64,000 nucleotides of DNA from assembly GCF_963667045.1 (NCBI RefSeq), contig NZ_OY762934.1:1047501-1111500 (forward strand), read 5' to 3'. How positions within the stretch are numbered: the stretch's first letter is position 1; every line of letters starts with the position of its first letter. The DNA comes from an uncultured Cohaesibacter sp. GTDB lineage: Bacteria > Pseudomonadota > Alphaproteobacteria > Rhizobiales > Cohaesibacteraceae. Of this stretch, positions 16,878 to 26,256 are shown piece by piece. The notes under the pieces are model-generated. The model was not told where the DNA came from, searched no databases, and was given only the letters and a program-made list of their open reading frames with translations. The position numbers were made by a program, and so were the translations under genes.

Positions 16878-17888
16878 ATGAATTTCATTGCAAAAACGGC
16901 TCACGCGCTCCTGTTTGCAGCAGCCATGACCATCGCCGGTGGTCAGGCCGAGGCAGCCAGCAAGACCATCAAGGTCAGCACGGGTATTTCCGAGCAGCAT
17001 TATCAATACAAAGCATTGACCGAATTCAAGAAATATGTCGAAGACAAGTCCGGCGGCGATATCGAGGTCCAGATTTTTCCAAACGCCATGCTCGGCAGCG
17101 ACCTTGAAGTGCTCGAAGCCATCAAGCTGGGCACAATACAGATGGTGGTGCCGACACCGTCAGTGCTCGGTAACTATGTGAAGGAATTCCGCCTGCCAGA
17201 TCTGCCCTACATTTTCCCGAACAAGGAAGTTTCGGCCAAGGTCGCCCGCAGTCCCTGGGCCCGTCAGTTGATGGACATGCTTGATCCGATCGGCATCCAC
17301 GGTCTGGCCATTGGCAACTTTGGTGTCCGCCATCTGACCAACCGCGTCCATCCGATCACGTCTCTGGCCGATCTCAAGGGTCTCAAGATCCGTGTCATGC
17401 AGAACCCGGTCATTCTCGACGTCTTCCGCGCCCTTGGCACCAACCCGACCCCGATGAGCTTTGGCGAAGTCTTCTCGGCCCTCCAGACCGGCACCATCGA
17501 CGGGCAGGAAAACCCCTATGCAACGATCCTGCTGTCCCGCTTCTACGAAGTGCAGCCTTATCTCTCCAACAGCGGCCACATGCACTCCTGGGACGTTCTG
17601 GTCATCGGCAAGCGCTTCTATGACAAGCTGAACGCCGACCAGCAGAAGATCGTCGATGAAGCCGCCAAGATCTTTGCCGAATATGAGCACGAAGCTTCGG
17701 CCAAGGCCGAGAAGGAAGCCCTGCAGTCCCTGATCGACACCGGCATCACCTACACGGAAATCTCCAAGGAAAATCTCGCCGAAATGCGGGCCGCAGCCCT
17801 GCCTGTCATTGAAAAGCACGGCAAGGACATTTCCGCTCCGATGTATGACGCGCTGATCGCTGAAATCCAGAAAGTCTCCGAAGAATAA
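16878..17888 (+). CDS. TRAP transporter substrate-binding protein, DctP family
   Basis: Periplasmic receptor, 336 residues from the ATG at 16878, with GGAGGAAGG directly upstream. The signal peptide ends near GGQAEA-ASKTI. The family features are strong: LKGLKIRVMQNP with the substrate-binding arginine, FGEVFSALQTGTIDGQENP with the second ligand loop and the Asn that hydrogen-bonds substrate. This is the SiaP/DctP-type set of residues that binds a carboxylate. It follows the DapA-family lyase and precedes its two membrane subunits. The likely ligand is a hydroxy or sugar acid (inference). Confidence 0.9.
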   Translation: MNFIAKTAHALLFAAAMTIAGGQAEAASKTIKVSTGISEQHYQYKALTEFKKYVEDKSGGDIEVQIFPNAMLGSDLEVLEAIKLGTIQMVVPTPSVLGNYVKEFRLPDLPYIFPNKEVSAKVARSPWARQLMDMLDPIGIHGLAIGNFGVRHLTNRVHPITSLADLKGLKIRVMQNPVILDVFRALGTNPTPMSFGEVFSALQTGTIDGQENPYATILLSRFYEVQPYLSNSGHMHSWDVLVIGKRFYDKLNADQQKIVDEAAKIFAEYEHEASAKAEKEALQSLIDTGITYTEISKENLAEMRAAALPVIEKHGKDISAPMYDALIAEIQKVSEE

Positions 17889-17902
17889 GGTCTGACGAGA
17901 AA

Positions 17903-17946
17903 CTCCTCTCTCTCATCGGTCTGATCCACCACCAGGAGAGAGGAGA
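17903..17946 (+). other. Intercistronic hairpin between dctP and dctQ
   Basis: A long inverted repeat (CTCCTCTCTC / GAGAGAGGAG with about 24 bases between the arms) lies 14 bp after the binding-protein stop. Other hairpins in this window have the same position after a binding-protein gene, at 6311-6333 and 9715-9739. It probably limits expression of the membrane subunits. Confidence 0.5.
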
Positions 17947-18136
17947 AATTTGCCTCCGAACCATGGTTTCGAACACCCGGGGTTTGTTGGAGCAGGCTGT
18001 CCCGCATATGAGCCGCTCCTCGCACTTCCCCGGAAGGCCCTTGAGAAAGCGCAATGGTTCAACGTCGGCCCCGGGCAGATGACTGCCGGTGACCGGCAAA
18101 GCAAGTGAATGTCTGCTCAGGAGGAGGTGGCAGGTC

Positions 18137-18631
18137 ATGTTGCGAAAACTGCTTCAATATTCAGAAAAATTCGAGGAGGTCATGAGCGTCATTCTGTTCT
18201 CGCTCCTGGTCATCCTCTGCTTCATGCAGGTCGCCTTTCGGTTCGTCCTCAATTTCTCGCTCTCCTGGACGGAAGAGCTGGCGAACTATGACTTCATCCT
18301 GCTCGTCTATATCTCCTGCAGCCTGTGTATCCAGAAAGGGGCACATGTCCGGGTGGAAATCGTCGACCTTTTTGTTGTGGGGCGCGGAAAATACTGGCTG
18401 GATCAGGCGCTCGACCTTGTCTGGACAGTCTTCATATTCGCAGTTGGCTGGCATGCCGTCGCCATTGCTGAAGATGCCCTGATGGTTGGCAAAACCACAC
18501 CGGCTCTCGATTGGCCCTATGGCTGGGTCTACAGCATTATTCCCTTCACCTTTGCCCTCATGACCCTACGGCTTATCCAGCGCCTGGTCGTCCGCCATCA
18601 GCTCTGGGCGGCCAAACAAGAACATCTTTAA
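18137..18631 (+). CDS. TRAP transporter small permease, DctQ family
   Basis: Four-helix small subunit, 164 residues from the ATG at 18137 (a GGAGGAGG run lies 10-17 nt upstream; a longer frame starting at 18089 is less likely). The family block FSLSWTEELANYDF between helices 1 and 2 and KGAHVRVEIV after helix 2 are both visible. It precedes its large permease by 14 bp, so the two are surely co-translated. Confidence 0.88.
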   Translation: MLRKLLQYSEKFEEVMSVILFSLLVILCFMQVAFRFVLNFSLSWTEELANYDFILLVYISCSLCIQKGAHVRVEIVDLFVVGRGKYWLDQALDLVWTVFIFAVGWHAVAIAEDALMVGKTTPALDWPYGWVYSIIPFTFALMTLRLIQRLVVRHQLWAAKQEHL

Positions 18632-18645
18632 AGGAGAATGCAGAA

Positions 18646-19929
18646 ATGAGCGGTACAATCGTCATGTTTGCGGCATTCTTCCTGCTTTTGTTCCTTGGAA
18701 TGCCCATTGCCATCTCCATCGGCATCTCGACAGCCATCGCGCTGATGATGACCGATATTCCCTTCAGCTTTCTCTCTCACATCGCCTTTTCGGCGCTCGA
18801 CAGTTTTGTCTTTCTGGCCATTCCGCTGTTCATCATGGCGGGCTATGTCATGGAAGTGGGTGGGCTTTCCCAGAGGATCGTCGATTTTGCCTCGAGCCTT
18901 GTGGGCCGGGTGACCGGCGGGCTCGCCGTCGTCACAGTGCTGGCCTGCATGTTCTTTGCCTCCATCTCCGGCTCGTCGCCTGCAACGGTCGCGGCCATTG
19001 GCGCGATGATGATTCCCTCGATGATCCGACGCGGCTATGGTGCCGAGTTTTCCGGCGGCCTTACGGCCTGTGCCGGCTCGCTCGGCATCATGATCCCGCC
19101 CTCGATTCCGATGATCATCTATGCCATCAGCGCCGACCTTTCCATCGGCCAGATGTTCGTGGCGGGCATTGTTCCCGGCTTCCTGATTGGCGCGGGGCTG
19201 ATCCTGGTGGCCGTTTTCATCTCATGGAAACGCGGCTACCATGGATCAGACCAACCTTTCTCCTGGTGCCGGGTAGCCCAGAGCGCCTGGGCAGGCAAGT
19301 GGGCACTGCTGACCCCCTTTGTCGTTCTCGGCGGCATCTATTCGGGTGTCTTCACGCCGACGGAAGCGGCCTGCATCACCGTTGTCTACGCATTGATCGT
19401 CAGCCTTTTCATCTACAAGGACATGAAGTTCCGCGATCTCTATGAGATCACGTCACGCTCCGCCATGACGACCGGCTCGGTGATGATCATTCTGGGCTTT
19501 GCCATGGCCTTTGCTCGCTATCTGACCATCGCCCAGGTCCCCAATCAGGTCGCAGAACTGATCCTGCAGATCACCGACAATGGCACAGTCATCCTGCTGT
19601 TCTTCGTGGTGATGATCACCGTGACGGGCATGTTCATGGACACCACGGCGCAGATCCTGATCTACACGCCGCTGCTGCTGCCGGTACTGGTGAAACTGGG
19701 TATCAATCCCTATCACTTCGGCATCATTCTGGTGGTGGGTACAGAGCTTGGCCTGATCACGCCGCCGGTGGGGGTCAACGTCTTCATCGCCAAATCGATC
19801 AGCGGCACGCGGCTCATCGATCTGGCCAAGTCGATCCTGCCCTTTGTCGCCAGCATGCTGATCATTCAGGTGATCCTGGTGTTCCTGCCGCAGATCATCC
19901 TGTTCCTGCCCAATCTGCTCTACCCGTGA
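18646..19929 (+). CDS. TRAP transporter large permease, DctM family
   Basis: Large membrane subunit, 427 residues from the ATG at 18646, with AAGGAG 9 nt upstream; the longer frame upstream overlaps dctQ and is not coding. It has the classic loop FFASISGSSPATVAAIG, then GSLGIMIPPSIPMIIY in the first half, and ELGLITPPVGVNVF in the second-half repeat. This is the SiaM/DctM branch, unlike the DctM of the galactonate operon. It acts with the DctP and DctQ proteins encoded just upstream. Confidence 0.92.
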   Translation: MSGTIVMFAAFFLLLFLGMPIAISIGISTAIALMMTDIPFSFLSHIAFSALDSFVFLAIPLFIMAGYVMEVGGLSQRIVDFASSLVGRVTGGLAVVTVLACMFFASISGSSPATVAAIGAMMIPSMIRRGYGAEFSGGLTACAGSLGIMIPPSIPMIIYAISADLSIGQMFVAGIVPGFLIGAGLILVAVFISWKRGYHGSDQPFSWCRVAQSAWAGKWALLTPFVVLGGIYSGVFTPTEAACITVVYALIVSLFIYKDMKFRDLYEITSRSAMTTGSVMIILGFAMAFARYLTIAQVPNQVAELILQITDNGTVILLFFVVMITVTGMFMDTTAQILIYTPLLLPVLVKLGINPYHFGIILVVGTELGLITPPVGVNVFIAKSISGTRLIDLAKSILPFVASMLIIQVILVFLPQIILFLPNLLYP

Positions 19930-19949
19930 CGGCACTGCACGCCCCAACA

Positions 19950-19995
19950 GGTCCGGCCTCTCCGGACCGGTTGGCCGGGTGGCATCATCCGGCCA
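19950..19995 (+). other. Two adjacent hairpins between dctM and the dehydrogenase
   Basis: Two perfect 7-bp stems follow each other closely: GGTCCGG / CCGGACC (19950-19968) and TGGCCGG / CCGGCCA (19972-19995). They fill most of the gap before the oxidase ribosome binding site. They have no T run and probably modulate rather than end transcription. Confidence 0.5.
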
Positions 19996-20034
19996 GCCCC
20001 CCCGGTTTGCATTCCATCATGATGGAGAAAGACA

Positions 20035-23001
20035 ATGAATTTGCAGATACCCGATCCCGAATATTTCAAGGTGCTCCCTTCGCTTCTGGACAGCCTTGCC
20101 CGCGGCATCAAGGGGAGTGTCAGAAGCGACGAAGTGAGCCGGACGATCTTTGCCAGCGACGCTTCGGCCTATCAGCAAATGCCGATCGGCGTGGTCACGC
20201 CCGAAGACAAGGAGGACCTTGTCACCATCATACGCTTCTGTCAGGACCACAAGGTGCCGTTGATCCCACGCGGCGCAGGAACGTCTCTGGCCGGTCAAGT
20301 GGTCGGCGGTGGTTTGGTTCTTGACATGCGCCGGTTCAACCGGATCCTCGACTTCAGCAAAGAGGAGAAATGGGTCACGGTTGAACCGAGCGTCATTCGC
20401 AACAGCCTCAATGACTGGCTGGCGCCTCATGGCCTGCTGTTTGGCCCGGAAACCAGCACCGCCAACCGGGCCGTCATCGGCGGCATGATCGGCAACAATT
20501 CCTGTGGCATGCATTCCATTGTCTGGGGATCGACGCGCGACCATCTTCTGTCCTGCCGCGCCATTCTGGCCGATGGAAGCGAGGCGCTGTTCAAGGCCCT
20601 CACTCCGGATGCCTTCCACGCCAAACGCGCTCTCGATACCCTCGAAGGTTCGCTCTACGAGACGCTCTATCAGGAACTCAAAAGCGAAGAGACCCGCAGA
20701 GAACTGGAGCATGGCTATCCCAAGGCTTCGATCCGCCGGCGCAACAACGGCTATGCGCTGGATCTTCTGGCCCGATCGAATGTCTTTACCGAAGGTGGGC
20801 CGGACTTCAACATGTGCAAGCTGATCGCCGGTTCAGAAGGCACGCTCTGCGTCCTCACAGAAGCGACGCTCAATCTTGTCGAGCCCCTGCCCCCGGTCAT
20901 CGGCTGCGTTGCCATGCATTTCCACGATTCCATCGAGTCGCTGGAGGCTACCCTTGTGGCGCTCAAATACAGGCCCACCAGTTGCGAGCTGATCGGCGCC
21001 TTTCATGTTCAGCAGGCCATGGAGAACAACAAGGTCAACAAGTTCAACACCGTCGCCCGCTGCAGCCAGTGGATCATCGGCACGCCGGAATCGATCATCG
21101 TGGTGGAACTGGCCGATGAGACCCGGGAGGCAGTAGAACAACGGGCAGCCGCCCTCATTGACGAGTTGAAGGACAAGAACATGGGTTACGCCTGGCCATT
21201 GTTCTTTGGCGAGGATGTCGACAAGATCTGGCAGCTGAGACGAGATCTGGGGGGCATCAACAGTTCCAGGCCCGGCGATGTCAAACCCTTCGAGGCCATC
21301 GAGGACTGTGCCGTGGATGTGAAGGACCAGCCAGCCTATGTGACCGAGCTTGAACGCATCCTGCATCAGGAAGGCGTGCAGTTCACCCACTCGGCCCATG
21401 CGGGTGACGGCGAGCTGCACACCATCCTGTTTGTCAATCACAAGACCCGGGAGGGTATCGCCTCTGTCCGCTCCGTGCTGGAACAGGTGGCAAAGCTCGT
21501 CAAGCGCTTCCGCGGCTCCCTGTCGGGCGAGCATGGGGACGGGCGGCTGAGAGCCGAATTCCTGCCTGAGATCCTCGGCGCGCGCAACTACCAACTCTGC
21601 AAGCGCATCAAGTCGACCTTCGACGCCAGCCACATCTTCAACCCCAACAAGATCGTTGACGCCCCGCCGATGGACACCTCGTTGCGCTATACGCCTGGCG
21701 AGACGACACCGGACCTGCCCACCTATTTCAACTGGGACAAGGACATGGGGCTGATGCGTGCTGTGGAGCGCTGTTCGGGGATCGGGGAATGCAAGAAGGT
21801 GACCTCCGGCCTGATGTGCCCAAGCTACATGGGCACCCGGGAGGAGAAGGATTCCACCCGGGCCCGCGCCAACATCCTGCGCGCCTTTCTATCACGCACC
21901 GACAAGGCCAACCGCTATGATCATCGCGAGATAAGGGACATTCTCGATCTGTGCCTGTCCTGCAAGGGCTGCAAGAGCGAATGTCCGGCGGGCGTTGACA
22001 TGGCGCGGATGAAGGCGGAATTCCTGCAGCATTATTTCGACCTGCACGGCAGTGGGCTGCGCCCCTGGCTGGTGGCCCATTTCACCACTCTGATGGGTCT
22101 GGCCACACCCTTCGCACCGCTTTACAACCTCTTTATGAACAATCGCATCCTGTCGGCTCCGGTCAAGCTGGCGGCAGGTTTTGCACTCGACCGCAGTATG
22201 CCCGCCCTGTGCCGCCTGACGTTCGAGAAGCAATATGGCAGGCAGATGCCGGTAACCGCCAAGGCGATGCGCAAGGTCCATCTGTTCTGTGACGAGTTTA
22301 CCAATGTGAATGATGCTCATATTGGCATGGCGACCGTCCAACTCCTCACCCGCCTCGGCTACGAGGTTGTCCTCCTGCGCAACGAGGAGAGCGGGCGGTC
22401 GTCGCTTTCCCAGGGCTTCGTCAAACGTGCCAAAGGCTTTGCCAACAGCAACGTTGCCGCCTTTGGCGATACGGTGACGGATATAGCTCCGATGATCGCC
22501 GTCGAGCCCTCGACCATTGCCTGTTTCAAGGACGAGTATCCCGATCTTGTCGACCCGCCCTTGCGGGACAAGGCCAGAGCGCTTTCAAGGAACAGCCTGA
22601 TGTTCGAGGAATTCATCGCCCGTGAAATGGATGCCGGGCACATCAGGCCAGAGCAGTTCACCGATGAGGCAAGAAACGTTCGGGTGCATGTCCACTGCCA
22701 CCAGAAGTCCCTGTCTTCAAGTGATCTGGTGGTTAAGGTCCTGTCCTTGCCGAAGAATTATCACGTCAGCGAAATCCCGAGCAGCTGCTGCGGCATGGCG
22801 GGGGCTTTTGGCTATGAGAAGGAACATCACGCCCTTTCAATGACCATCGCCGAACAGGTACTGCTGCCTGCCGTTCGAGCCGCTGACGCAGGGACGATCA
22901 TTGCCGCATCGGGCACCAGTTGTCGCCATCAAATCAAGGATGGCGCCCAGCGTGAAGCCCTGCACAGTGCAGAAATCCTGTTGCAGGCTCTGAAAGAATA
23001 G
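20035..23001 (+). CDS. Fused FAD-linked oxidase / 4Fe-4S D-2-hydroxyacid dehydrogenase, YdiJ-like
   Basis: A 988-residue respiratory-type dehydrogenase that joins a GlcD-like FAD-binding half and a GlcF-like iron-sulfur half. The FAD (PCMH) domain runs from about residue 40, with PRGAGTSLAGQ and NRAVIGGMIGNNSCG; the C-terminal oxidase cap ends near LSGEHGDGRLR. Two ferredoxin-type cysteine sets follow near residues 580-665 (CSGIGECKK...MCPS and CLSCKGCKSECP), and CCG plus HCHQ motifs lie in the last part, as in GlcF and heterodisulfide-reductase-like proteins. E. coli YdiJ of the same layout oxidises D-2-hydroxyglutarate. Here it closes a lyase/TRAP operon, so I infer oxidation of an imported D-2-hydroxyacid to the 2-oxo acid that the lyase cleaves. 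Confidence 0.87.
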   Translation: MNLQIPDPEYFKVLPSLLDSLARGIKGSVRSDEVSRTIFASDASAYQQMPIGVVTPEDKEDLVTIIRFCQDHKVPLIPRGAGTSLAGQVVGGGLVLDMRRFNRILDFSKEEKWVTVEPSVIRNSLNDWLAPHGLLFGPETSTANRAVIGGMIGNNSCGMHSIVWGSTRDHLLSCRAILADGSEALFKALTPDAFHAKRALDTLEGSLYETLYQELKSEETRRELEHGYPKASIRRRNNGYALDLLARSNVFTEGGPDFNMCKLIAGSEGTLCVLTEATLNLVEPLPPVIGCVAMHFHDSIESLEATLVALKYRPTSCELIGAFHVQQAMENNKVNKFNTVARCSQWIIGTPESIIVVELADETREAVEQRAAALIDELKDKNMGYAWPLFFGEDVDKIWQLRRDLGGINSSRPGDVKPFEAIEDCAVDVKDQPAYVTELERILHQEGVQFTHSAHAGDGELHTILFVNHKTREGIASVRSVLEQVAKLVKRFRGSLSGEHGDGRLRAEFLPEILGARNYQLCKRIKSTFDASHIFNPNKIVDAPPMDTSLRYTPGETTPDLPTYFNWDKDMGLMRAVERCSGIGECKKVTSGLMCPSYMGTREEKDSTRARANILRAFLSRTDKANRYDHREIRDILDLCLSCKGCKSECPAGVDMARMKAEFLQHYFDLHGSGLRPWLVAHFTTLMGLATPFAPLYNLFMNNRILSAPVKLAAGFALDRSMPALCRLTFEKQYGRQMPVTAKAMRKVHLFCDEFTNVNDAHIGMATVQLLTRLGYEVVLLRNEESGRSSLSQGFVKRAKGFANSNVAAFGDTVTDIAPMIAVEPSTIACFKDEYPDLVDPPLRDKARALSRNSLMFEEFIAREMDAGHIRPEQFTDEARNVRVHVHCHQKSLSSSDLVVKVLSLPKNYHVSEIPSSCCGMAGAFGYEKEHHALSMTIAEQVLLPAVRAADAGTIIAASGTSCRHQIKDGAQREALHSAEILLQALKE

Positions 23002-23087
23002 CCCCGCCATCCTGCCACAATCGCCAACACGGTGGTGGCCACAGGCGTCATGGATCTATGGGGTGGAACAGCCATGACGCACACGGA

Positions 23088-23115
23088 GCCCTCTTTCCCT
23101 TACCGGAAAGAGGGC
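23088..23115. terminator. Strong stem between convergent genes, possible terminator
   Basis: A perfect 11-bp inverted repeat (GCCCTCTTTCC / GGAAAGAGGGC, 6-base loop) lies between the ends of the plus-strand dehydrogenase gene and the minus-strand regulator gene. Its place between convergent genes fits a bidirectional terminator, but neither side has a proper T tract. Confidence 0.5.
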
Positions 23116-23167
23116 CTGCCTCCTTGAAGTCCCGGAAAATCGGCAACGGCCTTCCTCTATCGGACAC

Positions 23168-23785
23168 TCACGTCTCAGATTGGGCGATGTGGGCGCGAAT
23201 GACGACCTTGAGCCTTGCTGTGTCCTTGTCGGCCAGAGCGTCGACCATGGCAAAATGCTCCTGACCAGACTTCTCGATCCTTGCATAGCTCGACCATTGG
23301 GACGCCGGGGCGGGTGGTGTTCTCAGCCGCAATTCGGAGATGAGATCAACCAGACTGGCATTGCCCGACGTCGCCAGCAGGGCGGTGTGAAAGGCGATAT
23401 TGGTCTCATAGATTTCCATGATCTTGTCGCTGTAGATCTGATCGATGAAGCGCTGAGCCAGGGTGTAAAGACCATTGATCTGGTCCTGCTGCACCTTCTC
23501 GACCATCACCTCGGCGGCGGACGTCTCCAACATGATGCGGATGTCGCGAATTTCGTCGGTTGCGGTGCCGTCCTCGCGGTGAACGTAATAGCCGCGGTTC
23601 GGCTCATAGCGGATGAGCCGCTTGGTGAAGAGCGTTTCAAGCGATTTTCTGATCTCGGACCGGCTGGCGTCATAGCGGCGTTGCAAATCAATCTGCTTGA
23701 GCCAGCTTCCGGGAGAGTATACACCTGCCCTTATGTCGGCCGCCAAAAGGTCGGACAGGTCCTTGTTGGGTTTTCTTCTCCGCAA
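23168..23785 (-). CDS. FadR-type GntR regulator of the amidohydrolase/ABC operon
   Basis: A 205-residue protein with a GntR winged helix at residues about 8-70 (LAADIRAGVYSPGSWLKQ, RYDASRSEIRKSLETL, then LIRYEPNRGYYV) and an FCD domain with NIAFHTALLATSGN (metal-binding region). There is no in-frame ATG before the DNA-binding domain: the frame opens after a TGA and the best start is a TTG at 23785. The start is therefore uncertain. It diverges from the amidohydrolase and ABC genes, and the gap holds a perfect 12-bp palindrome, so local control of that operon is likely. Confidence 0.8.
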   Translation of the reverse strand: MRRRKPNKDLSDLLAADIRAGVYSPGSWLKQIDLQRRYDASRSEIRKSLETLFTKRLIRYEPNRGYYVHREDGTATDEIRDIRIMLETSAAEVMVEKVQQDQINGLYTLAQRFIDQIYSDKIMEIYETNIAFHTALLATSGNASLVDLISELRLRTPPAPASQWSSYARIEKSGQEHFAMVDALADKDTARLKVVIRAHIAQSET

Positions 23786-23895
23786 AACTATCCACCGCTC
23801 CCGTCATCTCAAATGGCGATATATGCATCAGAATCTCACTTGCCTCATTTTTCACCATGCACAGAGATTGCGCAACCCCCAAAATTGTGCTCAAT

Positions 23896-23907
23896 ATTGG
23901 CGCCAAT
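23896..23907. promoter_or_regulatory. Palindrome in the divergent promoter region
   Basis: ATTGGCGCCAAT is a perfect 12-bp palindrome in the 217-bp gap between the FadR-type regulator and the amidohydrolase gene, about 95 bp before the latter. It is a candidate operator. It does not match the TnGTCnGACnA pattern, so which protein binds is open. Confidence 0.45.
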
Positions 23908-24002
23908 TCCGCAAATTATTTCAATCTCATCGGTTTGATAGATTTTAATTTGCAAACACCACCAACCAGCCATCCAAGTTGCAATCCGAAGGAAAGACCC
24001 AA

Positions 24003-25424
24003 ATGAAAAATAGCGACGAAATCTGGTCTCGCGTCGACAAACTGTCCGAAGACTTCTGCGGCCTGTCCGATCGCGTTTGGGACACTCCCGAATTGAACTT
24101 CCACGAATTCAGCTCCTCGGCGGAACATCTGGCCATGCTCAATAAGCATGGTTTCACGACTCAGGAGGGCGTTGCTGGTATGCCGACTGCCGTCATGGGC
24201 GAAGCGGGAAGCGAAGGACCGGTCATTGCCATTCTGGGTGAGTATGATGCCCTGCCCGGCCTCAGCCAGGAACATGGCGTTGCCGAACGGCGCGAGATCG
24301 TTGAAGGTGGCAGCGGCCATGGCTGCGGTCACAATCTGCTTGGCGCCGGCTCCATGCTGGCCGCCGCTGCCGTCAAGGACTGGCTGGCAGACAACGGTAT
24401 CAAGGGCCGCGTGCGCTATTATGGCTGCCCGGCGGAAGAAGGCGGCTCGGCCAAGGGCTTCATGGTGCGCGAAGGCCTGTTCGATGATGTCGACGTGGCC
24501 ATCTGCTGGCATCCTGCGCCGTTTGCTGGCGTCAACAAGCCCATTTCGCTGGCCTGCAACGAACTGATTTTCACCTTCACCGGCCGCGCCTCCCATGCGG
24601 CCGCGTCGCCGGAGCTCGGCCGCAGCGCCCTTGATGCGGTGGAACTGATGAATGTGGGCGTCAACTATATGCGCGAGCACATGGCCTCGACGGCCCGCGT
24701 GCATTATGCGGTCATCGACAGCGGCGGGATCGCGCCGAACGTTGTCCAGCCGCGCGCTGTTGTGCGCTATCTGGTGCGTGACCGCGAACTGCCGGACATG
24801 CAGGTTCTGGTCGAGCGCGTCAAGAAGATCGCCGACGGCGCGGCCCTGATGACCGAAACCACGGTGGAAAGCACCATCGTTTCCGGTGATGGCAACCTCA
24901 TCGGCAACGATCCGCTGGAAGCCCTGATGCACCAGATGCTGGAGCGCCTCGGTCCGCCGCAATATTCCGAGGAAGACAAGGCCTTTGCCCGTGAAATTCA
25001 GGCAACACTGTCCCGCGAGGATATCGAGGCCGCTTACAAGCGCTTCGGCCTCAAGCCACGATTTGACGAGCCGCTGTGCGAAAGCATCACGCCGCTCAAT
25101 TCCGGCGATGGCCGCCATGTCGGCTCGACCGACGTAGGCACCGTGAGCTGGGTTGTTCCCACCGTCCAGATGCGCGGCGCAACCTATGCCGTCGGCACAC
25201 CGGGCCATTCCTGGCAGTTGGTGGCGCAGGGCAAGACCCCGGCGGCCCACGCGGGCATGGAACACACCGCCAAGGTGATGGCGGCAACGGCCTGCGAGCT
25301 GTTCCTTGATCCAGCCAAGATCGAAGCGGCCAAGGCCGACTTTGCCGAAAAGCTCAATGGACGCCCGTTCATCAACCCGATCCCTGACTATTGCAACCCC
25401 GAGCTTCCCGACGCTGCAGAATAG
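24003..25424 (+). CDS. M20-family amidohydrolase, AbgB-like
   Basis: A 473-residue metallohydrolase of the M20 peptidase family, near the length of E. coli AbgB (481), the B subunit of p-aminobenzoyl-glutamate hydrolase. Metal ligands visible are the His/Asp-type site GHGCGHNLLG (near residue 105), PAEEGG (near 140), WHPAP (near 165) and the late histidine in GTPGHSW (near 395). The dimerisation domain holds GRASHAAASPELGRSALDAVEL. The start is the ATG at 24003 with AAGGAAAG upstream. No AbgA or AbgT partner is nearby; instead an amino-acid ABC transporter follows at once. I infer hydrolysis of an imported N-acyl amino acid or dipeptide. Confidence 0.85.
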   Translation: MKNSDEIWSRVDKLSEDFCGLSDRVWDTPELNFHEFSSSAEHLAMLNKHGFTTQEGVAGMPTAVMGEAGSEGPVIAILGEYDALPGLSQEHGVAERREIVEGGSGHGCGHNLLGAGSMLAAAAVKDWLADNGIKGRVRYYGCPAEEGGSAKGFMVREGLFDDVDVAICWHPAPFAGVNKPISLACNELIFTFTGRASHAAASPELGRSALDAVELMNVGVNYMREHMASTARVHYAVIDSGGIAPNVVQPRAVVRYLVRDRELPDMQVLVERVKKIADGAALMTETTVESTIVSGDGNLIGNDPLEALMHQMLERLGPPQYSEEDKAFAREIQATLSREDIEAAYKRFGLKPRFDEPLCESITPLNSGDGRHVGSTDVGTVSWVVPTVQMRGATYAVGTPGHSWQLVAQGKTPAAHAGMEHTAKVMAATACELFLDPAKIEAAKADFAEKLNGRPFINPIPDYCNPELPDAAE

Positions 25425-25545
25425 GCTGTTCCAGCAACTGGCGGACTCAATGACGGGATCCCGGCTCCGGCCGGCATCCCGTCGATCCTGACCTCCCGAT
25501 TGCACGCTGTTAGGCGGTGCAGTCCCGACAAGGAGAAAGCAACCC

Positions 25546-26256
25546 GTGAACTTCTTTCAACTGATGGGCTTCGGCGAAGGCGGCTGGGGAGCCTTCATGC
25601 TGCTGGGCGCCATGGTCACCATGGTGCTGGCGCTTTGTGGCTTCACCATCGGCGCCGTCTTTGGCGCCTTTGCCGCATGGGCCAAGATATCGGGCAATCG
25701 CTTCTCGCGAGCGCTGGCTGACGTCTACACCACGGTCTTGCGCGGCATTCCGGACCTTCTGGTCATCTATCTGTTCTATTTCGGCGGCAGCGCCTTTCTC
25801 ACCTGGCTTGGCCGTCTGTTCGGCTCGGATGGTTTCATCGGCCTGCCCGGCTTTGTGGCCGGTGCCATGGCCATTGGCATCACTTCTGGTGCCCAGCATA
25901 CGGAAGTGTTCCGTGGTGCCTATCGGGCGGTTGCCAAGGGCGAGATCGAGGCGGCGGTTGCCTGTGGCATGCCACGGATGATGCGGTTTCGCCGCATTGT
26001 TGCACCGCTGGTCCTGCGCCATGCCCTGCCGGGGCTGGGCAACGTCTGGCAGATCGTGCTGAAGGAGTCGGCGCTGGTGTCCGTCACGGGCGTTGTCGAG
26101 CTGCTCAGGCAAAGTCAGGTTGGTGCCGGGTCCACCCGCCAGCCATTTGATTTCTATTTCGCGGCGGCCATTCTCTATCTGGTGATCACGACCATCTCCA
26201 GCATCAGTTTCCACACCGCCGAGAAGCGGTTCAGCAAAGGGGTGAGACGAAGCTGA
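25546..26256 (+). CDS. Polar amino acid ABC transporter permease, HisQ-type
   Basis: A 236-residue inner-membrane permease of the HisMQ family. The family start region shows FTIGAVFGAFAAWAK; the EAA loop that contacts the ATPase is EIEAAVACGMPRMMRFRRIV. The start is a GTG at 25546 with AAGGAGAAAG about 8 nt upstream. Its stop overlaps the second permease start by 1 bp (TGATG), so translation is coupled. It acts as a heterodimer with the next gene product. Confidence 0.9.
   Translation: MNFFQLMGFGEGGWGAFMLLGAMVTMVLALCGFTIGAVFGAFAAWAKISGNRFSRALADVYTTVLRGIPDLLVIYLFYFGGSAFLTWLGRLFGSDGFIGLPGFVAGAMAIGITSGAQHTEVFRGAYRAVAKGEIEAAVACGMPRMMRFRRIVAPLVLRHALPGLGNVWQIVLKESALVSVTGVVELLRQSQVGAGSTRQPFDFYFAAAILYLVITTISSISFHTAEKRFSKGVRRS

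Noticed and set aside
23688-23906. Short minus-strand frame upstream of the FadR-type regulator
   Set aside because: It overlaps the regulator start in another frame; I saw no sign that it is a lost N terminus of the regulator.
23916-25505. Minus-strand open frame of 529 codons
   Set aside because: It lies opposite the clear M20 hydrolase gene and reflects that gene's codon bias; no domain is visible.
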